Part shown: positions 57,689-64,000 of the stretch, piece by piece | Position numbering within the stretch: the stretch's first letter is position 1 | Layout of the letters: each line of letters opens with the position of its first letter | NCBI GenBank assembly: GCA_017311185.1 | Contig: JAESUZ010003287.1 | Span: 310,001-374,000, forward strand | DNA length: 64,000 nucleotides | Source of the DNA: Proteles cristata cristata | Lineage: Eukaryota; Chordata; Mammalia; Carnivora; Hyaenidae | Reading direction: 5' to 3' | Notes under the pieces: model-generated | What the model saw: only the letters and a program-made list of their open reading frames with translations | The model's database searches: none | What the model was told of the DNA's origin: nothing | Program-made: the position numbers and the translations under genes

Positions 57689-59168
57689 CTGTAGAGTTGA
57701 CATGCCAAGAAATGCCTCCAAGATCAGTGACTAGTCCTTCAGCCCATCTGACTATCAAGTCACAGTGTAAGCCTGAGTGGTGGGCTCTACCCACAGAAGT
57801 TTCTGGTTCAGCAGAAACTCTGGGGAAAAACCCAAACATTTGCTTAGTTTTTTATTTTAGAGAGAGAGAGCATGGGGAAGGGGCAGAGAGAGAGAGAGAG
57901 AGAGAGAGAAAATCTCACGCAGGCTCCATGCTTAGTGTGGAGCCCAAAGTGGGGCTCAATCCCACCACCCTGGGATCATGACCTGAGCCAAAATCAAGAG
58001 TCAGATGCTCAACCGACTGAGCCACTCAGGGTTCCCACCCTGCCCCAATGTTTGCATTTCCAATGAGTTCCCAGGCACTGATGTGGTGACTGCTGCTGGT
58101 TCTCATGGTAAGAGCCACTGGATGACTTAACTGCAGTTGTGGAAAGAATGAAAGATAAAGGTTGAGAGCACCTGTAACCAGGGAACAAAACAGGCACATG
58201 GAGAAAGACTTGCTGAGAAATCAACATTTCATGTGAAACTCAAGAGACAAGAAGTAAGCCCGGTGAATAAGGCCAGGAAGCAGCAGCTGGAGCTTACGAT
58301 GTTATATGGCTCTTGTGGAAGGAAGGGGTGGGGCATGTCTGAGAAATGGAAAGTCAACCAGATGGCCAGAGGGGAGCCAGAAGCAGTGGTGTGAGAGGAG
58401 GCTGGAAATTTTAGGTCATATTAAGGGTTTAGGATTTTGTCCTAAGAGCAATGGAGAGGCAAATAACATTGTTAGATGTAGATATGGTATGGTAACCGTG
58501 TTCACATGTTGGAGATGAGTTTTGAGGTATTTATAACTCAAACCCTATAACTCGCTAGAGCAAAATACTGATGATTGTTTAAACTGGGTGGTAAGCCTAC
58601 AGGTTTTCAATGTCTCAGTCGTTTTAGGTTTTGTATATTTGGGAATTTCTTGTGATAGAGTAAAAAGTCTGTGGCATGGAGCTCAAATAGTTTTAGCTGC
58701 CTAGAGTTAGGTGGTGAGGTGGGATTGAATAAGGCTTATTATTGGTTTTGCTTCTAAAATAATATCTAAGCATTTATGAAAACAGAAAATCTCTACTAGG
58801 GAGGCTGTGGAAAGAGACAAGGGCAGGTAATTCAGTGATAGTATAAGGCATTTCATAGCTGATTATGGGATTCCCAATGTGAGTGAAGTTAACCTCTGAT
58901 AGAGGTAGGGATTCCTCCTTTACTGTTGCAGAAAGAAGGGAATATGGGTACAAATATTAATTGGTTTCATGGTGGAAAGTCTTGGGGTTCCCTATGAAAG
59001 GGATTTATGCTGATTTGAAGGGGGTGATGTCATTTCTTAAGCACCAGGAAGAACAAAGCAGATTCAAATGGAATCAAAGTCAGAACACCATCTTTGTTCA
59101 AGCAACTTCACACTCAGGTCCCCATTTCTCTTCACCCAGCCCTCAACCAGGTGACCCCAGGAGCTCAC
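57689..59168 (-). other. NLRP5: NLRP5 intron between LRR exons
   Basis: About 1.5 kb bounded by consensus splice sites. It contains one minus-strand SINE (57847-58036). The remainder is unique-looking A+T-rich sequence with no further coding signature. Confidence 0.8.
57847..58036 (-). mobile_element. CanSINE, diverged
   Basis: A minus-strand copy with a long (GA)n block and a worn head (ccactcagggttccc), in an NLRP5 intron. Confidence 0.8.
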
Positions 59169-59339
59169 CCAAGCCTCCTCAGAGAAGCCTTCCTGTGCTT
59201 CAGTCCCTCGCACAGTGCTATGACGCCATGATCACCCAGGGCATTGGCGGCAAGATCCAGGCTCTTCAGGTGTTTGCTCCTTGAGATCACATGGGACAGA
59301 TTCTTGCAGCAGGCAGCAGTGAGGTGACACTTAACCAAT
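59169..59339 (-). CDS. NLRP5: NLRP5 leucine-rich-repeat exon
   Basis: This 171-nt exon lies between the acceptor 'ctcctcttgcag' and the donor gg|gtgagc (59168). It encodes [18 protein letters not shown]..., then [20 protein letters not shown] and ends ...LRRLG; this is two alternating LRR units. The frame is fully open. It is split differently from the obvious open frames because the exon has no in-frame Met near its start, which makes it easy to miss. Phases with both neighbours agree: the Glu codon is formed with the 61144 exon and the Gly codon with the 57688 exon. Confidence 0.93.
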
Positions 59340-61143
59340 CTGCAAGAGGAGAAGAGCCCGTGTCATTTGAGGAGAGAGTGCTTCAAGGAGATGATGCCCA
59401 GAAACATCGGTGGGACATTTCTTTTACTCCTTCCTAACTGGTAGCCTTTTTGTTCATTTCTTAGAATGGCATAGAATGTGCAACTTACAGTGGCTCATGT
59501 GAGGAGGGATGATGGGGTCAGGTGGGGAAAGTATGTGGTGTGGCTGGAGGTATCTTTGGAAAAAAGATGAGCACATCAGAGCTTGCTTCCCACCTGGAGA
59601 TGGGATAAGGATTCTCCCTGGTGGACAGGAAGAAAGACAGGGAAAGAAACCCGCAAGAGAGAAGTTGGTAGAGTCCCTGATGAACGACAGAGCCCTGAGT
59701 GGGTGAGAAAAGAAGACAGAGGACAGAAGGTACTGAAATGCGAGATGGGCTTGGGGGTTGAAAGGAGAGGGGTCTCTGCTTCTGTTCCCAGTATGAACGG
59801 TGAAGGAGGGAGTAGATACGCCCCTGCAGTGAAGACCGGACGACTCATCTGAGTAGAAATTATGGGAACATCTTCACGGTTTCCTATCTTCATCTTAAAG
59901 TGACCGATCCCATCAGGGATGAGAGAGTCCATCTTCATGAGGCATTCACACCAAGAATGAGCAAGAATGCAGTTGTTAGGACTCACACCTGCCCATCATG
60001 TGGGAATCCAGGTCTTGGATCCCAGCATGGATAAATGATGAGGTGAGGACCATATAATCCCCCAGCACTTAAATGTGATCCCAAAGAAATGGCATCTCCA
60101 ATTGACTAAGCTTTAGTTTCTACTCCATGCAAAAGTAGGGCTTTCATGACAACAAACATTTATACTTGGAGGGGGCACTCTCATTTGTGGGCCATGATCT
60201 CTATCCAGTTCTTTTATTTATTATTGGGGAGGAAGAGGTCTTACAATGGTCTTACTTTTTGGTTCACTAATTCTACTTTTCTAATTGATGAGAAGATACT
60301 ACCAAGTATGCAAATATTTACAAAGTAAATGTGACGTATGTCCATATCGGACATATGCTTAGTGTCTGGCTTTAGGGGATTTTAAAAGTTATCATGCATC
60401 ATTAAATGGAATAGTTACTATTATGGTCTGTAGATCCTTGGGGGACAGAATGGGAGACCAAAGGCAAGATTTTGGCTCCTTGGGAGTTCTGGTTTCCCCC
60501 GGGAACGACTGGTAGGGGAGCTGCAGGAGACATCACATGTAAAATACATACAGCCCTGTGCCCGCCATGTGGCAAGAAAGCCTCCAGTGGTAGCTGCTGG
60601 AATCCTTTCTTTGTAACACTAAAGGCCATTTAGGCATTTGGAGGAATTTGCCCAAGTAGTAACAGCGTTTACTTCTTGGTTGTGAGATTGGAGATTTATT
60701 TCCTCTCATTGACATTTTTTAACTTTCCTATAGTCTGTTTAAGGATGGGATACTCTTATTAAATAGAAGCATTCCAATAAAATATAAAGGAATGTGAGTC
60801 CCAGAGGGAAAAGGTCTTGAGAAATAGAGACAGCCCCTCCGTCTTCACCCTACAGACAGAGTGAACAGAAGAGTAACTTAGGGCAATAGGAGGTGCTCTG
60901 AGAAGTAGACAGGTTTTAGAAATCAAGGGTGACCCAAACGGCAAAAGTCCTGTCTTAGGACTTCTGTTTGGACTCCCCTCTCTGTCCTTCCCACACTCAC
61001 TGTAGTGTCCCCTGGAAAACAGGAGCCTCCGTTGACCCTAGAACTGGTTTTGGTACCAGTCTTCCTGCTCCCACCTCTGAACTCTCTAGGCACCCCAGGC
61101 CCCAGGGTGGTAGAGTTGACCCCCAGCAGCCTTTGAAACTTAC
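59340..61143 (-). other. NLRP5: NLRP5 intron between LRR exons
   Basis: About 1.8 kb with good donor and acceptor. I see no SINE or LINE in it, and no LRR-like exon on either strand. Confidence 0.75.
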
Positions 61144-61314
61144 TCCAGGTCCTGGAGGTGACAAGATGGCTCCATCATGACCTCACACAGAAGGTTCATC
61201 CCATCATCTTCCAAGGGATTCATGCTAAGGCTCAGGTGTGTCAGATGTCTGTTGCCCATAAGTGCAAATGCAAGAAAGCCACATCCAGCCACATCCAGGT
61301 TACATTCTTTCAGT
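61144..61314 (-). CDS. NLRP5: NLRP5 leucine-rich-repeat exon
   Basis: This 171-nt exon has the acceptor 'gtgtgccctgcag' and the donor ga|gtaagt (61143). It encodes LKECNLDVAGCGFLAFAL, then LTHLSLSMNPLEDDGMNLLC and ends ...CHLQDLE. The LxxCxLxxxGC / LTHLSLSxNxL pattern is the paired NLRP LRR module. The frame is open and intact, with the same 1+2 base phase as its neighbours. The peptide is very close to the corresponding human NLRP5 module from memory. Confidence 0.94.
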
Positions 61315-63501
61315 CTGCAGGGCACACGCAAGGGAGAGAGGAGAGTCATACTCAGGGTGTGGTGTAACCTTGGCAGAGCAACTTCTGTTGGCCCCAGTTT
61401 CTTCCTGCTTTGGGAGGAGGATATATAAGGAGTTACTTAAGATTTTGGCTTGCTCTGGAAAATGGTATGGAGGTTCCTTGAAAAGTTAAAAATAGAACTA
61501 CCTCACAACCCAGCAACTGTACCTCTAGGTATTTACTCAAACTTAACAAAAATATAGATTCGAAGGGGCACATACACCCCAGTGTTTATAGCAGCTCTAT
61601 CAACAATAGACAGACTACAGAAAGAGCTCAAATGTCCACTGACTGATGAATAGATAAATAAGATGTGGTATATTTATATAATGGAATATTACTCAACCAC
61701 GAAAAGGATGAACTGTTGCCATTTGCAACAACGTGGATGTAACTAGAGTGTATTATGCTAAGTGAAATAAGTCGGTCAAAGAAAGACAAATACCATATGA
61801 TCTCACTCATGTGTGAAATTTAGGAAACAAAACAGAGAAGCATATGGGAAGGGGGGAAAAGGGGAAATAAACCCTAAGAGACTTTAACAATACAGAAAAA
61901 CTGAGAGTTGATGGAGGAGTGTTGGGTGGGGAGATGGGCTAGATGGGTAATGGTGATTAAGGAGGGAACTTGAGATGAGCACTGAGTGTTGTGTGTAAGT
62001 GACAAATCAGCAAGTTCTACTCCTGAAAATTTTACACTATATGTTAAGTGACTACAATTTAAATAGAAATTTGAAGGAAAAAGAAGGTTTCAGATTGGGT
62101 AATAGGATTACCAAGAAGTTCCTGACTCGATGCCTGACATAACGCATGTGCCGAATGCCATTCAAGATCCTCTGTTTTTAATTTTCCTTCACACTCAGTG
62201 TGTTAGTTTCCTATTGCAACTGATTCTAACTGATGGCTACAGGTACATCATCAGCCTAGATCAATTTTTTGCTTTTACAGAGTTATTGGTCAGTGGGATG
62301 AAAGGGCAGAAGGTAGAGTGACCCCAGCGAGGCGAAGTGACAGTATGGAAGAAGTGTAACAAAAATCTTTCCATCTCACAACCAGACCAAAGATACAGCC
62401 AGGAGAGTAATCTCACCACACGGGGCGGCAGTTTTTAAAGCAGTTACTGAGACATCGTCTTGTAACCCAGCTTGAGTACACAGCATCTCCTAACTGTGTG
62501 CGTGGCCCTCCCTGGAGCTGTGGAATGTTGCCTCTGTGACTCCCATCATCTGAACATCTCGCTACCAGAACCTAAGCTCTGTAAACTTAGAGAACACGTC
62601 TACCATCTCCATGTCTCTAGCAACTAGGAGTGTTTGCCCACGGCAGGTGCTTCCTGAATGTGGCCGATCCTCATTACTCACGGGTTCTGTGTTTGCAGCT
62701 GTGTCCGCTTGCTGAAATGTACGTGCTGCGCTGACAGTCCACACGCACGGTGCTCACGGTCCTTCACGGACACGCATGCAGGTGCGAGCAGAGGCAGATT
62801 TGAGCCGCCCAGGGCCCATGCCCGCAGCCGAGGCTGATCACAGCCTCAGATTCATCGTAAGCAAAGTATCCTTTTCACGGTCCACTGAGTGCCATGTTTT
62901 TCATGTTTTTGTGGCTTTTGTTGGTCATTTTGTTTAAAATGCAGTGCCAGTGTCTACTGTTGAAGTGCAGCCCACTGTTCCACACACAGAAGGCTGTGCT
63001 GTAGGAGTGGGGAAAATGCTTCACATACGAGCTTCCTTCAGGCATGAGTGATGGAGCTGCTGGCCCTGAGCTCAATGCTAACGAGTCAACAATACATATT
63101 AAATAAGGGGTCTTTAAACAGAAACACACAACGCAAGGGTAGGCACTAACTGGCTGAGGAAATGTGACCAGAGGCTTGCAGGACCGGACCACGTGTTCCC
63201 GTACGAGCAATGGTTCGGTGTGTATGGTGACTTCACAGAATGTAACCATGCTAACAATAAGGACACTCGCCTGTATGTGGATGAATGAGGACTTCCCACT
63301 GAGAGAAAACAGAGGCAGAGATGGACTGTTCCACAGAAGGAGGAAATCGGGGTGGGGGTGCGACAGGCTGCAGCCCTCATCGGCTCCCCCCATTGGCTCC
63401 CCCCATCCTAACGCTGCTCCCACTGCTTTGAGCTGGGCGAGTGGTACATGCTGTTTGCGATGAAACAGTGCAGCCCTCCCAGGGGAGGCAGCGGGACTCA
63501 C
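61315..63501 (-). other. NLRP5: NLRP5 intron between LRR exons
   Basis: About 2.2 kb bounded by consensus splice sites. A plus-strand (antisense to the gene) L1 3' fragment occupies 61437-62085. The rest is unique-looking. Confidence 0.78.
61437..62085 (+). mobile_element. L1 3' fragment (ORF2 end and 3' UTR)
   Basis: Recognisable L1 ORF2 C-terminal and 3' UTR wording reads on the plus strand (e.g. 'tggaatattactcaaccacg', 'ataccatatgatctcactca'). It is 5'-truncated and lies in an NLRP5 intron, antisense to the gene. Confidence 0.85.
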
Positions 63502-63672
63502 ATCAGCCTCTGTAGCCCACAGTTGGGGGACTTCATGGCTCGACACAGCAGATTCACGCCTTCACTCCCCAGGCTGTTGCCGGACAGGCACAGGTGGGTC
63601 AGACTCTGGTTGCCGGTGAGGCCTGAGGCCAGGTCCTGGCAGTCGGCAGCGGTGAGGCCGCAGTTCCCCAGT
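63502..63672 (-). CDS. NLRP5: NLRP5 leucine-rich-repeat exon (most 5' one in the window)
   Basis: This 171-nt exon lies between the acceptor 'ccctccttgcag' and the donor at|gtgagt (63501). It encodes LGNCGLTAADCQDLASGL, then LTHLCLSGNSLGSEGVNLLC and ends ...GLQRL plus two bases. It is one LRR pair with no stop. It is noticeably more G+C rich than the other LRR exons. Further upstream exons (more LRRs, NACHT, PYD) should lie to the right of the window; the last 328 bases show no further exon that I can recognise. Confidence 0.94.
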
Positions 63673-64000
63673 CTGCAAGGAGGGAGCCCCCCAGGAAGGA
63701 AGTGTTGAGGTCTGTTCTTAACATCCCCCCCCATGTCACTTGCGCCTGATGTGTCCCCGCAGCTGTATGGCGATGTCACACCGTATCTGCGTGTAACTTG
63801 TGAACTCAACGTCACCTAAATGGCGTGGGTGACTAGACCGGGCATCAGCCACAAGGGGCAACACCCGGGAGATGCCATCCTGCTCTCTGTCCAGTTGTTT
63901 TTGCTCCTCACATGTACTAAGGTGTGAGGTGTTGCTGAGATTAGCGACCTTCCCATTTAGAAGGGGACCTTCCCTTCCCATCGGTCTCTCAAAGCTTGAT

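Overview
The window is nuclear DNA of a carnivoran, almost certainly a cat-family (felid) species. About 36 copies or fragments of one tRNA-derived SINE are scattered over both strands. They have a conserved 'cgcctgggtggctcagtcgg' head, a 'gggctctgtgctgacagctc' middle and an 'aaataaataaaca' tail, which is the felid-type CanSINE (SINEC_Fc-like). Long introns, CpG islands, CA repeats, a LINE-1 and ERVL-MaLR LTR pieces fit a mammal. There is no bacterial or viral gene organisation.

Two protein-coding genes can be assembled exon by exon and lie tail to tail. (1) ZNF787, plus strand: a CpG-island promoter with a non-coding first exon near 11.6-11.7 kb, a short coding exon (24345-24423) and a long zinc-finger exon (33272-34335) with its poly(A) signal at 34879. 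The joined product is 380 residues with seven C2H2 fingers. (2) The 3' part of NLRP5 (MATER, oocyte subcortical maternal complex), minus strand: four 171-nt leucine-rich-repeat exons (63672-63502, 61314-61144, 59339-59169, 57688-57518) and the terminal exon (48744-48612), all open and phase-compatible. The upstream PYD/NACHT exons lie beyond the right edge. ZNF787 next to NLRP5 in this tail-to-tail arrangement matches my recollection of human 19q13.43.

Layout: 1-11 kb is repeat-rich DNA upstream of ZNF787. 11-12.1 kb is the CpG-island promoter. 11.7-24.3 and 24.4-33.3 kb are ZNF787 introns 1 and 2. 33.3-34.9 kb is the zinc-finger exon and 3' UTR. 34.9-48.3 kb is intergenic with SINEs, MIR/L2-like pieces, old L1 and LTR fragments. 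48.3-64 kb is the 3' end of NLRP5.

Points of most interest: the 8.8-kb last NLRP5 intron carries a near full-length (6.66 kb) L1 in sense orientation, with target-site duplications, decayed ORFs and a CpG-rich 5' UTR containing a CTCF-like site. A SINE sits about 45 bp from the terminal-exon acceptor. ZNF787 has an inter-finger linker that appears to be read in a shifted frame bounded by compensating indels, turning an alanine-rich linker into an Arg/Gly (RGG-like) one. A perfect 19-bp hairpin with a 3-nt loop lies at 1434-1474. I found no convincing new gene system; these are the best leads.
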